A DNA stretch of 64,000 nt from Paenibacillus sp. W2I17 (GTDB lineage: Bacteria > Bacillota > Bacilli > Paenibacillales > Paenibacillaceae): the NCBI RefSeq assembly GCF_030815985.1, contig NZ_JAUSXM010000001.1, forward strand, positions 2,480,001 through 2,544,000, given 5' to 3'. How positions within the stretch are numbered: position 1 is the first letter of the stretch; the number at the start of each line of letters is the position of its first letter. Both the position numbers and the translations under genes were made by a program. Positions 1 to 9,300 of the stretch are shown in pieces. The notes beneath the pieces are model-generated. The model saw only the letters and a list, made by a program, of their open reading frames with translations. It ran no database searches and was not told where the DNA came from.

Positions 1-77
1 TGATTCTCGATGCGTTCAATCGGGCTAACGTATTACGCGACCTCAGAACGTATATCATCAACGGACGTGTCCGATGA
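1..77 (+). CDS. 3' end of an unidentified plus-strand gene
   Basis: An open frame runs from the window edge to a TGA at 75-77 and encodes about 24 C-terminal residues ending RTYIINGRVR. A hairpin with flanking A and T runs follows about 30 bases later, as expected at a gene end. The fragment is too short to assign a family. In Bacillus subtilis the neighbour of fxsA is ytvI, but that gene lies on the same strand as fxsA, so the arrangement here differs and I do not assign ytvI. Confidence 0.45.
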   Translation, partial: ILDAFNRANVLRDLRTYIINGRVR

Positions 78-108
78 GGCATCATCTTATGAGCACGCAG
101 GAAAATAG

Positions 109-154
109 AAAAAGGCTTCGTTCAACAGAAATGATCTGCTGAGCGGAGCCTTTT
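109..154. terminator. Bidirectional terminator between the partial gene and fxsA
   Basis: Long imperfect hairpin: AAAAGGCTTCGTTCA(A)CAGA pairs with TCTG(C)TGAGCGGAGCCTTTT. A-rich left and T-rich right flanks let it serve both the plus-strand partial gene and minus-strand fxsA. Confidence 0.75.
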
Positions 155-178
155 CCATTATGCATAACAACTGGTGTT

Positions 179-577
179 TCATTTCGGACGACGATAAAAC
201 GTAATTTTTCCACTTTTCATTTTTTTCTCCAGCCACCCCAGGAAGAACAGACGGTAAACTGGACGTGTTAATGGAAATACCAGTGTAAACCCGATCAGAT
301 CCGTCACAAAACCTGGAATCAAAAGCAAGAAACCACCGACAAAAATAAAAAGACCATCGACCATTTTTCTTCCAGGTACCTTGCCACGCTCCATCTCGGA
401 TTTGGCGTCCACAAGTACTTTTCGCCCTTCAAACTGCAACATTGCTATACCAATCAAGGACGTGAGAATCATGAGAAGCAATGTCTTTCCGGCTCCGATC
501 CAGTCACTCATCAGAATAAAACCAAATAATTCAATCACCGGAATGATTAAGAGTAAAGCCCACATCCATTTTCGCAT
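179..577 (-). CDS. fxsA: FxsA family membrane protein
   Basis: A 132-residue inner-membrane protein of the FxsA family (E. coli FxsA affects F-plasmid exclusion of phage T7; its role in Firmicutes is unclear). Hydrophobic segments lie near residues 5-25, 30-48 and 73-97, followed by a basic C-terminal tail, as in the family. The start ATG is preceded by AAAGGGG at about 10 bases. That site sits in the last codons of the upstream thioesterase, whose stop is only 8 bases away, so the two are almost certainly cotranscribed. In Bacillus subtilis fxsA also lies just after pyk, which supports the assignment. Confidence 0.9.
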   Translation of the reverse strand: MRKWMWALLLIIPVIELFGFILMSDWIGAGKTLLLMILTSLIGIAMLQFEGRKVLVDAKSEMERGKVPGRKMVDGLFIFVGGFLLLIPGFVTDLIGFTLVFPLTRPVYRLFFLGWLEKKMKSGKITFYRRPK

Positions 578-585
578 TGACTATA

Positions 586-1092
586 TTACCCCTTTCCCGA
601 AAGCCACACCTTTTCAAGCGCGCTGTATAACTCAGAGGCTGTTTTATCCAGCCGAACTGGCTTCCAGTCCCCATTCACCCATACATGCTGGGTAGAACCT
701 GTAACTAGCCTTTCACCGGGGAGTGATTCATCAGCTGACCATACCCGTTCTCCAATCGCCATATGCTCATCCGGTTCTTCAGACATGCGTCTTACGTCAT
801 ACTCATAATTCAGTCGCAGACCACTAAATGCAGCAATACGGGTGAAAATGATAATCTCATCATCATATCGGGCAGGCTTGTGATACTTCACATCCAGTCC
901 GGTTACGGGAAGCAGTAACCCCTGTTCCTCCATTTTACGATATGTATACCCCATTTGGCGAATCATCTCAGTTCGACCGATTTCAAACCAATTCAAATAG
1001 TTCGCGTGGTAGACCACGCCCATCTGGTCACTTTCTTGATAGCGTACACGAAGACGTGCCGCATACCAGCTACCATTGCTCTGTTCTCGCAC
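586..1092 (-). CDS. YbgC/FadM-type acyl-CoA thioesterase (4HBT, hotdog fold)
   Basis: A 168-residue single-domain hotdog thioesterase predicted to hydrolyse acyl-CoA esters in the cytoplasm. The catalytic region reads ESDQMGVVYHANYLNWFE, the family's D-x-x-G-V-V-Y-H-x-x-Y signature with the nucleophilic or base Asp. I chose GTG at 1092 because AAGGAGG lies 8 bases upstream. The open frame continues to 1212, but that extension runs through the pyk terminator hairpin and has no ribosome site, so it is not coding. It is followed after 8 bases by fxsA. Substrate chain length cannot be read from the sequence. Confidence 0.85.
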   Translation of the reverse strand: MREQSNGSWYAARLRVRYQESDQMGVVYHANYLNWFEIGRTEMIRQMGYTYRKMEEQGLLLPVTGLDVKYHKPARYDDEIIIFTRIAAFSGLRLNYEYDVRRMSEEPDEHMAIGERVWSADESLPGERLVTGSTQHVWVNGDWKPVRLDKTASELYSALEKVWLSGKG

Positions 1093-1156
1093 GTTATCGG
1101 CCTCCTTCGTTCTATCATTCATACGTGTTACATGGTTGTAAAGTGTCAATAAGATG

Positions 1157-1192
1157 GAAAAAAAGCAACGGGACAATAATGCCCCATTGCTT
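1157..1192 (-). terminator. Rho-independent terminator after pyk
   Basis: On the minus strand AGCAATGGGGCA-TTAT-TGTCCCGTTGCT forms a 12-bp stem (with two G-U pairs) followed by seven T. It separates pyk from the thioesterase-fxsA pair. Confidence 0.85.
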
Positions 1193-1223
1193 CTTTCCTG
1201 TTGCTTCTCCATCCAAGACGCTA

Positions 1224-2651
1224 TTAAGCGTTGTTTGGAATTTGGCTTACTTTAATCAGGTTGGTAGAACCGGAACGACCCAAAGGTACACCTGCTGTAA
1301 TCACAACCAGGTCTCCTTCTTTAACAAGTCCGGATTTTACGCCACCTTCAATTGCATTTTCGAACAAAGCATCCGTGGAATCAACCAGTCTTCCTTTGAC
1401 AGGCGTTACACCCCAAGCCAGAGCCAAACGACGGGAAGTTCTGTCTTCCGTTGTCACAGCGATGATTGGAGATTCTGGACGATACTTGGAAATCATGCGT
1501 GCAGTATGTCCTGATTCAGTCGAAGTAATGATCGCTTTTGCGTTCAAATCTTGAGCTTGGAGAGCAACCGATTGGCTGATTGCTTCTGTAACTGTTGTTT
1601 GTTGAGCAACACGTTGTTTCAGGTACAACTCTTGGTAAGGCAGAGCAGATTCTGCTTTTTCAGCAATACGGGACATGGTCAGAACAGATTCAACCGGGTA
1701 TTTACCCGCAGCTGTCTCACCGGACAACATGATTGCGTCCGTACCGTCAAAGATCGCATTCGCCACGTCACTAGCTTCCGCACGTGTTGGACGCGGGTTA
1801 CGCTGCATGGAATCCAGCATTTGTGTAGCTGTGATAACCGGTTTACCTGCAACATTACATTTTTGGATCATGCGTTTTTGTACCAATGGTACTTCTTCCG
1901 CAGGAATCTCAACACCCAGGTCTCCACGAGCAACCATCAGGCCGTCAGACACTTCAAGGATTTCGTCGAGGTTATCGACACCTTGTTGGTTTTCGATTTT
2001 GGAGATGATTTGGATATGTCCAGCATTGTGTTTTTCAAGCAATTCACGAATCTCAAGTACGTCACTTGCTTTACGTACAAAAGAAGCCGCGATGAAATCG
2101 ACACCTTGTTCGATACCAAATACGATATCGTTAGCGTCTTTTTCGGTGATACCCGGCAGAGAAATGGCAACGCCCGGAACGTTAACACCTTTTTTGCTTT
2201 TGATCGATCCGCCGTTAACGATACGGCATTTGATCTCGGTGCCTTGCACTTCCACCACAGTCAGTCCGATCAGACCGTCGTCGATCAGAATTGTAGATCC
2301 CGGTTCAACATCATTCGGAAGATCTGTATACGTAATGGAAAGACGTTCTTTGGTGCCCAGAATTTCTTCTGTTGTCAAAGTGATGTACTCGTCTTGAACC
2401 AATTCGATTGGTTCAACTTCGAGTTTACCTGTCCGAATTTCCGGTCCTTTGGTGTCCAGCAGGATCGCTACTGTTTTGTTCAACTCTTCGCATGCTTGGC
2501 GAATCGCAATGATCCGTCCGCCGTGCTCATCGAAATCACCGTGGGAGAAGTTCAGACGGGCCACATTCATGCCGGCCATAATCAATTTTTTGGTGTTCTC
2601 CAGAGATTCACTGGATGGACCAATGGTACATACAATTTTCGTTTTACGCAT
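1224..2651 (-). CDS. pyk: Pyruvate kinase
   Basis: Converts phosphoenolpyruvate and ADP to pyruvate and ATP, the last step of glycolysis. The 475-residue protein opens [16 protein letters not shown] and carries GDLGVEIP with the active-site region, QKRMIQKCN, and [13 protein letters not shown]. It lacks the extra C-terminal PEP-utiliser-like domain (about 110 residues) of Bacillus and Geobacillus pyruvate kinases and so has E. coli PykF length. The start ATG has GGAGG at a normal distance. It lies 105 bases after accA, the same direction, and ends at its own terminator. pfkA, which sits between accA and pyk in Bacillus subtilis, is absent here. Confidence 0.97.
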   Translation of the reverse strand: MRKTKIVCTIGPSSESLENTKKLIMAGMNVARLNFSHGDFDEHGGRIIAIRQACEELNKTVAILLDTKGPEIRTGKLEVEPIELVQDEYITLTTEEILGTKERLSITYTDLPNDVEPGSTILIDDGLIGLTVVEVQGTEIKCRIVNGGSIKSKKGVNVPGVAISLPGITEKDANDIVFGIEQGVDFIAASFVRKASDVLEIRELLEKHNAGHIQIISKIENQQGVDNLDEILEVSDGLMVARGDLGVEIPAEEVPLVQKRMIQKCNVAGKPVITATQMLDSMQRNPRPTRAEASDVANAIFDGTDAIMLSGETAAGKYPVESVLTMSRIAEKAESALPYQELYLKQRVAQQTTVTEAISQSVALQAQDLNAKAIITSTESGHTARMISKYRPESPIIAVTTEDRTSRRLALAWGVTPVKGRLVDSTDALFENAIEGGVKSGLVKEGDLVVITAGVPLGRSGSTNLIKVSQIPNNA

Positions 2652-2756
2652 TTTGGGTTTCCTCCGATTTTAAAGGTATTACTCTTTATCTATTTTTCTT
2701 TTTCCAACTATTAAATTTACTATACTTTTGCTCATTTGTATAGGAAATTCGTCACA

Positions 2757-3788
2757 TTATTCAGCATTTCCCGACAAATTACTCGCAACATCGACTTCTA
2801 CAAGCTCTTGGGGGGCTTCAATGGATGCTTGAGGTTCAAACGTGACCGATCCAATTTTACGGAATTTCTCATAACGATCCTGTTTCAGCTGATCCCCGCT
2901 CCAACCCTTCATATCGTCGAGATGACGGACCAAAGCTTCACTGATGAAAGCAGCAGACGCTTCATAATCCCGATGAGCACCGCCGCGTGGCTCAGGGACA
3001 ATCTCTTCAATGACTTCCATCTCCAACAGGTCTTTGGCTGTTATTTTCATTGCTTCAGCCGCCTGATCTGCCTTGGATGCATCCTTCCAGAGAATCGAAG
3101 CAGCGCCGTTCGGAGAGATTGCAGAATAGATCGCATGTTCCAGCATCAACACACGATTACCCAAAGCCATAGCGAGGGCACCGCCGCTTCCACCTTCGCC
3201 GATGACCACAACAATAACAGGAACCGATAGCTTCGCCATTTCCATCAGGTTGCGAGCAATCGCTTCCGATTGACCTCTCTCTTCTGCAGTATTACCCGGA
3301 TACGCCCCTTTAGTATCAATAAACGTAATAATAGGACGGCCAAATTTGTTCGCTTGTTTCATCAGACGAAGTCCTTTTCGGAATCCTTCTGGATGAGCGC
3401 TGCCGAAAAAGCGGGCGATATTATCCTTCGTGTCTTTCCCCCGCTGTTGTCCGATTACCGTTACTGTCTTTCCATTCAACTTGGCAAGTCCGCCAACAAC
3501 CGCAAGATCGTCTCCGAACATGCGGTCACCGTGCAGCTCAATGAAGTCCGTAAATATCAGCTGGATCAGATCCAGCGCCGTTGGGCGCTGCTGATGACGG
3601 GCCAGATGCATCTTCTGAGCTGCTGTTATGCCAGTGTAGATCTCTTCTTCAAGTCTATGGTAACGTTCTTCCAGGCGGGCAATCTCGTCCGTGAAGTCGA
3701 TCCCTTTTTCCTGTCCAAACTGTACGAGTTCATCAATCTTTTTGCGCATCTCAACCAGAGGCGCTTCATATGGCAACTCACCCGCCAT
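2757..3788 (-). CDS. accA: Acetyl-CoA carboxylase carboxyltransferase, alpha subunit
   Basis: With AccD it forms the carboxyltransferase that moves CO2 from carboxybiotin to acetyl-CoA, making malonyl-CoA for fatty-acid synthesis. The protein has 343 residues, slightly longer than the usual 320-325 owing to a C-terminal tail. It shows family features such as [19 protein letters not shown] and [10 protein letters not shown] (crotonase-like oxyanion region). ATG at 3788 directly follows the accD stop codon, and its site GGAGGGG lies inside the last accD codons, so translation is probably coupled to keep subunits equal. Confidence 0.97.
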   Translation of the reverse strand: MAGELPYEAPLVEMRKKIDELVQFGQEKGIDFTDEIARLEERYHRLEEEIYTGITAAQKMHLARHQQRPTALDLIQLIFTDFIELHGDRMFGDDLAVVGGLAKLNGKTVTVIGQQRGKDTKDNIARFFGSAHPEGFRKGLRLMKQANKFGRPIITFIDTKGAYPGNTAEERGQSEAIARNLMEMAKLSVPVIVVVIGEGGSGGALAMALGNRVLMLEHAIYSAISPNGAASILWKDASKADQAAEAMKITAKDLLEMEVIEEIVPEPRGGAHRDYEASAAFISEALVRHLDDMKGWSGDQLKQDRYEKFRKIGSVTFEPQASIEAPQELVEVDVASNLSGNAE

Positions 3789-4682
3789 TTAGACCCCTCC
3801 TTTTTCACTATGCATATCCAGAAGCTTGCCAAGAGTGGCCCGAAGCTCTTTCCGGTGCACAACCATGTCCAACTGACCATGTTGCATATTAAATTCAGCC
3901 GTCTGGAAATCATCAGGTAACTTCTGACGAATCGTCTGTTCGATAACGATTCTGCCGGCAAAACCAAATACAGCGCCAGGTTCGGCAATATTAATATCGC
4001 CCAAGCTCGCAAAACTTGCCGAGACTCCACCTGTCGTTGGGTCCGTAATGACCGAAATGTACAGCCCGCCCTGTTCATCCAAACGGGATAAAGCTGCGCT
4101 TGTTTTGGCCATTTGCATGAGGCTGAGAATACTCTCTTGCATCCGGGCACCACCTGATGTAGAGAAAATAATCAATGGTAACCGTTTCTCTGTGGCATGC
4201 TCAATGGCACGGGTAATTTTCTCCCCTACAACAGAACCCATGCTGCCTGTGAAGAAATCAAAGCTCATGACAGCCACAACTACAGGCAGGCCCTCAATGG
4301 TTCCTTCCCCTGTAATTACCGCTTCCTTCAGGCCCGATTTCAGACGCTGTTGTTCCAATTTGTTGCTATATCCAGGAAAGCCAAGCGGATCAACCGATAT
4401 CATATCAGCGTCAAACTCAACAAATCCTTGATCATCAAGTACCATAGCAATGCGCTCCATAGCGTTAAGACGCATATGGTAACCGCAGGCAGGACATACT
4501 TTCAGATTTTTCTCCAATTCCTTGCTATATTGAATGGTGCCGCATTTGCTGCACTTGTTCATAAGCCCTTCAGGTATTTCACGTTTTGGGCGTTCTAGGA
4601 CTTCCTGGCCTTCGCCGGGAAGTGCACGCTCGGAAGGTATGGTAGCGTACTTCCGTTTCTTCTGGAATATATCTTTGAACAC
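3789..4682 (-). CDS. accD: Acetyl-CoA carboxylase carboxyltransferase, beta subunit
   Basis: Beta subunit of the malonyl-CoA-forming carboxyltransferase, 297 residues. The N-terminal zinc ribbon has the pattern CSKC then 15 residues then CPAC (residues about 41-63), and the crotonase-like core includes [12 protein letters not shown] and [11 protein letters not shown]. The start is GTG at 4682, with GGAGAGG 7 bases upstream; the protein begins (M)[11 protein letters not shown]. It is the first clear gene of the accDA unit. The 405 bases upstream hold only one doubtful small frame, so a long leader or an own promoter there is likely. Confidence 0.97.
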   Translation of the reverse strand: MFKDIFQKKRKYATIPSERALPGEGQEVLERPKREIPEGLMNKCSKCGTIQYSKELEKNLKVCPACGYHMRLNAMERIAMVLDDQGFVEFDADMISVDPLGFPGYSNKLEQQRLKSGLKEAVITGEGTIEGLPVVVAVMSFDFFTGSMGSVVGEKITRAIEHATEKRLPLIIFSTSGGARMQESILSLMQMAKTSAALSRLDEQGGLYISVITDPTTGGVSASFASLGDINIAEPGAVFGFAGRIVIEQTIRQKLPDDFQTAEFNMQHGQLDMVVHRKELRATLGKLLDMHSEKGGV

Positions 4683-4745
4683 AACTACACCTCTCCAGCC
4701 GTTGATTTGATGGCCGCAACCTGCAGAGCGCTGCTTGTGGCAGCT

Positions 4746-5000
4746 TCATCCGCGTGCTACGGTAAACCGCTTACGACCCACACGCTGCCATGGGCCTTGT
4801 CCAGCATTCACAACAAAAAAATCCGCCGGTACAGGGCAAGGATCACCGGCTTCTGTCAGCACGATTGATGTTACCTGCAAAAACCGAAAGATTGTTGCGC
4901 CGATGTTTGAATCTATCTTGGTAGGGTCTCCGGGAGCAACCAGGTCGGTCCTTGTCCTAACAAAAAAAGAAGGAAGGACAGCAGCATACAATACATGCAA
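4746..5000 (-). CDS. Doubtful 84-residue hypothetical protein upstream of accD
   Basis: An open frame of 84 codons begins MHVLYAAVLPSFF and ends FTVARG, 63 bases before accD. A weak GAGAGG lies 11 bases before the ATG. I recognise no family, the composition is unremarkable, and a longer frame exists on the opposite strand. The stretch 4683-5087 may instead be an untranslated accD leader, or a gene damaged by an indel as seen elsewhere in this window. Treat as tentative. Confidence 0.25.
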   Translation of the reverse strand: MHVLYAAVLPSFFVRTRTDLVAPGDPTKIDSNIGATIFRFLQVTSIVLTEAGDPCPVPADFFVVNAGQGPWQRVGRKRFTVARG

Positions 5001-5087
5001 GTCGATTCCTCTCTCCGCTTACGCGATTAGTCCCTTATGTACCGATGGTACTTCTTCATCTGCCAAGGCACGTCGATGTCGAACAAA

Positions 5088-5276
5088 TCAGGAATGCAGA
5101 ATGGAATTCAGCACTTCCTGGACCTCTTCCAATTCCCCAGAAGGGACGCGAATCTCAAATTGCTGCTTGGATAAACTGATGGGACGGGTCTGTACCAGAA
5201 AACCTTCTTCCGAAAGCTTGGTCTTGATCTTGTCCGCAACCTTTGCTGTCGGTGCAATGTAAATCACCGTCCACAT
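5088..5276 (-). CDS. Small conserved-type protein, possibly DUF2007-like
   Basis: A 62-residue soluble protein beginning MWTVIYIAPT and ending EVQEVLNSILHS. The layout is a beta strand, a helix with alternating charged residues, two short strands and a final acidic helix. It resembles the small ferredoxin-like DUF2007 putative signal-transducing proteins in pattern (Y-x-A-P near the start; V-P-x-x-E near the C-terminal helix), but I cannot prove that by eye. It is transcribed toward accD, and a plausible sigma-A promoter lies 50 bases upstream. Function unknown. Confidence 0.6.
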   Translation of the reverse strand: MWTVIYIAPTAKVADKIKTKLSEEGFLVQTRPISLSKQQFEIRVPSGELEEVQEVLNSILHS

Positions 5277-5324
5277 GCCTTGTCCGCCCCCTAAGCTAAT
5301 GTTCAGAGCCCGTATATTGGACTA

Positions 5325-5354
5325 ATGATAACATACCTCACTTTTTTTCTGCAA
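5325..5354 (-). promoter_or_regulatory. Candidate sigma-A promoter for the 62-residue protein / acc region
   Basis: Minus strand: TTGCAG, 18 bases, TATCAT, with the predicted start about 40 bases before the 5276 start codon. Match to consensus is fair, not strong. Confidence 0.4.
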
Positions 5355-5560
5355 GAAAGGGTTCGGGACCTTTGGGGAGAATTTGGGATCATGAGGGACA
5401 TTAGTCCCCCACGAATAACTCATATGGTTGACGAAATCTTCTTGTTCATACCTCTTCCATAAGCAGCCGCAAGCTTATCAGGGCAGCGTCAGCCGCCCTT
5501 GAAGACCTTCATATGAGCCATTAGATTGACCATAGCAGACAAGCATGGAAATACAGGGTG

Positions 5561-6052
5561 TTAAAGGTCTGAGGGGTATTTTTTGGCTTTAATATTTTTG
5601 TGTGCAATCCGGGCAGAAGCCGCAGCGGCCACCCCTGCGACCAGATCATCCAAAAAGACATGAATGGCTGTTGTGTGTTCGTTCAAATCATGAATTACAC
5701 CTATTTTTTCTTTATCCAGGTAACCAAAGCTGGTTAAACCAATCATACCATACACATGAGTAATGCCGAGGGCCAGAGTCTCGTCCACTCCATACAGGGA
5801 TTCATCCGCTTCCATAATAGCCTGTAACGGTTGGGGCAAGAGTTTTTTCTCCGCAAGTTCGTCGAGAGCAATACCCGTATAGAGCGTATATTGCACCTCT
5901 CGTTTCTGCAGAACGGATTTCACGCTGGTTACACAGTCGTCCAAGGTCAGTTCGGGGTGGTACCCTTTTTGCAGACGGTATACAATTGCTGCGATTGCAT
6001 CAATCCGTACACCCCGCCGGGCCAGCATGGCTTCTACGATTTCATATGACAT
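5561..6052 (-). CDS. Phosphatidylglycerophosphatase A-like protein (YutG type)
   Basis: A 163-residue PgpA-family protein, expected to remove phosphate from phosphatidylglycerophosphate or a related lipid phosphate at the membrane. Diagnostic features are the C-terminal block DLNEHTTAIHVFLDDLVAGV (residues about 125-145), with the acidic pair typical of PgpA, and the N-terminal LARRGVRIDAIA. It is more soluble-looking than E. coli PgpA, as is YutG. I start it at ATG 6052, which has GGGAGG 7 bases upstream. The open frame reaches 6178, but that extension (GPRGPRG-rich) lacks a ribosome site. It stands between dnaE and the acc genes. Confidence 0.75.
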   Translation of the reverse strand: MSYEIVEAMLARRGVRIDAIAAIVYRLQKGYHPELTLDDCVTSVKSVLQKREVQYTLYTGIALDELAEKKLLPQPLQAIMEADESLYGVDETLALGITHVYGMIGLTSFGYLDKEKIGVIHDLNEHTTAIHVFLDDLVAGVAAAASARIAHKNIKAKKYPSDL

Positions 6053-6362
6053 ATCTCGACCTCCCGCATCAATCCCCCGAGGACCGCGAGGTCCTTCGGT
6101 GTTCTCAAGTGTATGCAGCAACCTGTTAAAATGTTCATAAAATGTGCGGATGGTTAAGACCAGTCGCACTCTGGACATGTTGCAGGATTGTACCTTCCGC
6201 TCTGGTCTGTAGCTGGCCTATAACAAGTCTGCAATTTGTTTGTTTAAACCCTGTCGTCAGGGAACCGCGCTCGCACTAAAATAATCAAAAAAAAACCTGT
6301 TCAGCATTGAGCCAAACAGGTTTCATACTATAGATAAGTGCTATCACTTACGGGACAGCCTC
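6053..6362. other. Non-coding gap between dnaE and the PgpA-like gene
   Basis: About 310 bases without a supported gene. The part nearest dnaE holds the dnaE terminator (6287-6324) and a small hairpin around AAGTGCTATCACTT; the part nearest the PgpA-like gene is its presumed 5' region. No convincing promoter was found by eye. Confidence 0.5.
6287..6324 (-). terminator. Rho-independent terminator after dnaE
   Basis: Minus strand AAACCTGTT, 13-base loop, AACAGGTTT, then a run of nine T. Confidence 0.9.
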
Positions 6363-9300
6363 TTATTTAATTTTGACCGTGCCTTCACCCAGCATTTTCT
6401 CCATCTCGGAGAACAAGGTTGGTGATGGCTTAATCCGGTAGGCATCACTCAGCGCAAGCAGCTTCTGCTGCTGCTCATAGAAGAGCACTGTCGCCACAGG
6501 TCCGGGATGCTCCTGAAGCAGCTGCTTCAGACGTGCCAGAAGCTCAGGCTTCTCCGCATGCGGGGCAATCTTCACGAACACCCGCTGCTCCGCGGCCCGC
6601 GGTTCGCGGCTCTGCGCCGGGCTGCCTGCCGCCTCAGCGGCACCGCCAGGCCGGGAAGCCGCCGCCGTGGCTGCGCCCTTACCCCCCGCATCGCTGCGCG
6701 TCGCTGCCGAGCCTTGGCTCCCGCTGCTACGCACAGCGGAAGCATCCCCGCCTGCGCTGCTGCGCTGCGCTTCGGCTCCTGCGCCCGCTGGTCGCCGCGG
6801 CGAAGCCGCCTGTGCCGGGCGCGAAGAGCTGCCGCTGCCGGGCTTGACGCGCCGGTCACGGCTGCGCAGCTGCTGTTCCAGTGCCGCCGGTGACAACGGC
6901 ACCACTTCCTCAGCCAGCAGCTTAAACCCTTCGTCCTGCTGCTGCACTTTGGCACGCACGACGAGCAGTTCACCTTTCCCGACATGTTGCTGGCTACGCC
7001 GCCATACCTCGGGAAAGAGAACCACTTCACAGCGTTCAATCTGGTCTTCCAGCTCCATGAACGCCATAGCCTTGCCCTGTTTCGTCGTGATCGACTTCAC
7101 GGACACAACCATACCCGCGGCGACGGTCATCGTGTCGTCTGCCGCCTCGGTCAGCTCCATGATCCGGTCAGCCCCACTCGATTCCAGCACATCTTCATAG
7201 TCATCCAGCGGATGCCCGGAGAGATACAAACCTAGCAACTCACGCTCCAGCTCCAGTTGCTGCCCTGAGGAATAAGGAGGAATTTCCGGATATTCAATCT
7301 CCCAGTTTGGCGTCTCAACAAAGTCGAACAATTGAATCTGCAGATCCTCGCGTTCCTTGCGCCATTTCAGAGCCGCTTCAACAGTCTCATCCAGCATCGC
7401 CAGCAATTGCGCCCGGTGCCCAGGTAATGTGTCAAAAGCTCCGGCCTGGATCAGCGATTCAATCACACGTTTGTTGCATACACGCAGATCCACACGACGA
7501 CAAAAATCGAGCAAACTGTCGAACGGTCTCTCCTGCCTTACGATCATAATGCTTTCCATTGCCTGGGTACCGACATTTTTCACAGCGGCCAGACCAAATC
7601 GTATTGCACCCGTTAATTTTTCCTCATCCGGATTATCATTAGACACTGCAACGCTCTTCTCCGTAGAGGACAGTTCCCCTTGCTCCGCGCGCGAAGAAGA
7701 CGCCTCTTGTCCTTCGTTATTACCATTTTCCATTGAAGCCGCCGTCACCAATCCCGGTTCCTTCCGGTTGTCGGATGCCTCAGGCATGGATGTCGCTGCC
7801 TGCCACTCATATCCGCCACTGTCCTCTTCCGGTCCAGGGCCGGGATCATCCGGCAGAGGTGCTTCACCATATTCTGCTTGTCCCGAATCCCCATCATGCT
7901 CATGAACGCGATCTTCCCTGAAGGAACTCCCGTTACCGTTCGTGGCATGTTCTTCGGCAGGGCTTCCGGCGTCACTCTCTGCATCTGCTCCACGCAGTCT
8001 GCTGCGATACATTGCTCTGATCCCCGGCTCCTGCTCTGCCGGACGGCACAAATACAGGTGTAAACAGAATACCGCTCTCATTCACATCCGGCGGAAGCAC
8101 CTCCATGTCCATACGCCGACATTCCACCACGTACTCTGCCACTTTCCGATGACTGCCCATTACGGCTGTTAACATGGATGCCATAAAATGAACCGGATAA
8201 TGCGCCTTCAGATACGCCGTCTGGAACGCAAGCACACCATATGCCGCGGCATGAGCACGCGGGAAGCCATAGTTGGCAAACTTGACAATCATATCATAGA
8301 CCAGGTCTGCCTCTGCTTCGCTATATCCTTGCTTGAGACTGCCCTGCACGAAATGTCCGCGTTCCTTATCCAATACTTCCCGTTTTTTCTTCGAGACCGC
8401 TCTGCGAAGCAAGTCTGCTTCACCGAGTGAGAAACCTGCCATGCGGGAAGCAATCTGCATAATTTGTTCCTGATACACAATAATGCCGTACGTATCCTTG
8501 AGGATGGACTCCAGATCCACATGAGGATAATCCACTTCGATCTTCCCATGCTTACCCTGAATATATTTGGATATAAAATCCATCGGACCTGGACGATACA
8601 AGGCCACCACAGAGATAATATCTTCAAATACACTTGGCTTCATCTCTTTCAGCACCCGACGAACACCAGCAGATTCCAGTTGGAATATGCCCATCGTGTC
8701 CCCTCGCCCAAGCATCTCGTACGTTAACGGATCATCATCGGGAATAAGACGGAAGTCCGGAATTTCTCCATTTTCCCCAATCCAGCGCACACAACGCTCA
8801 ATGATCGAGAGGGTACGCAGACCAAGAAAGTCCATTTTAAGCAGACCAATAGACTCCAGGTTTTCCATGGAATACTGGGTTAATGCTGTCCCTTCACTGC
8901 CCTCCTGAAGTGGCACCACATCGGTTAGCGGGTCACGGGATATAACCACTCCCGCTGCATGCGTCGAAGCATGGCGTGGCATACCTTCGACCTTCATCGC
9001 CATATCCAGCAGCTCACGTGTCTTCGGCTTGGTTTCATACAGCGCCTTCAGTTCAGGTGTAGCTTCCATGGCTCGCTCAATGTTAATGCCAAGTTGCGCC
9101 GGAATCAGCTTCGCAGCTTTATCCACTTCACCGTAAGGCACATTCAATGCCCGTCCTACATCCCGAACCGCAGCCCGGGCAGCCAAGGTACCAAAGGTAA
9201 TGATCTGCGCGACGTGGGCTTTGCCATATTTTTGCGCCACATAGTCGATGACTTCGTCCCGCCGCTCATCACTGAAGTCGATATCGATATCCGGCATGGA

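Noticed and set aside
1551..2714. 387-codon plus-strand frame across pyk
   Set aside because: Exact antisense of pyk with Phe/Cys/Arg-rich composition; the minus strand encodes a complete pyruvate kinase.
5030..5055. GTACC-ATC-GGTAC palindrome as a FapR operator upstream of accD
   Set aside because: It lacks the longer FapR consensus (TTAGTACC...), and lies inside or beside the doubtful leader; too short to call.
4735..5262. 175-codon plus-strand frame upstream of accD
   Set aside because: Cys/Ser/Thr-rich, no ribosome site, and antisense to the better-supported 62-residue minus-strand gene.
6507..7200. Several overlapping frames on both strands in the GC-rich part of dnaE
   Set aside because: High GC removes stop codons; only the minus frame that continues the OB fold is coding.
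8022..8081. Programmed ribosomal frameshift in dnaE
   Set aside because: No slippery heptamer or stimulatory stem is obvious, and four other genes show the same type of homopolymer lesion.
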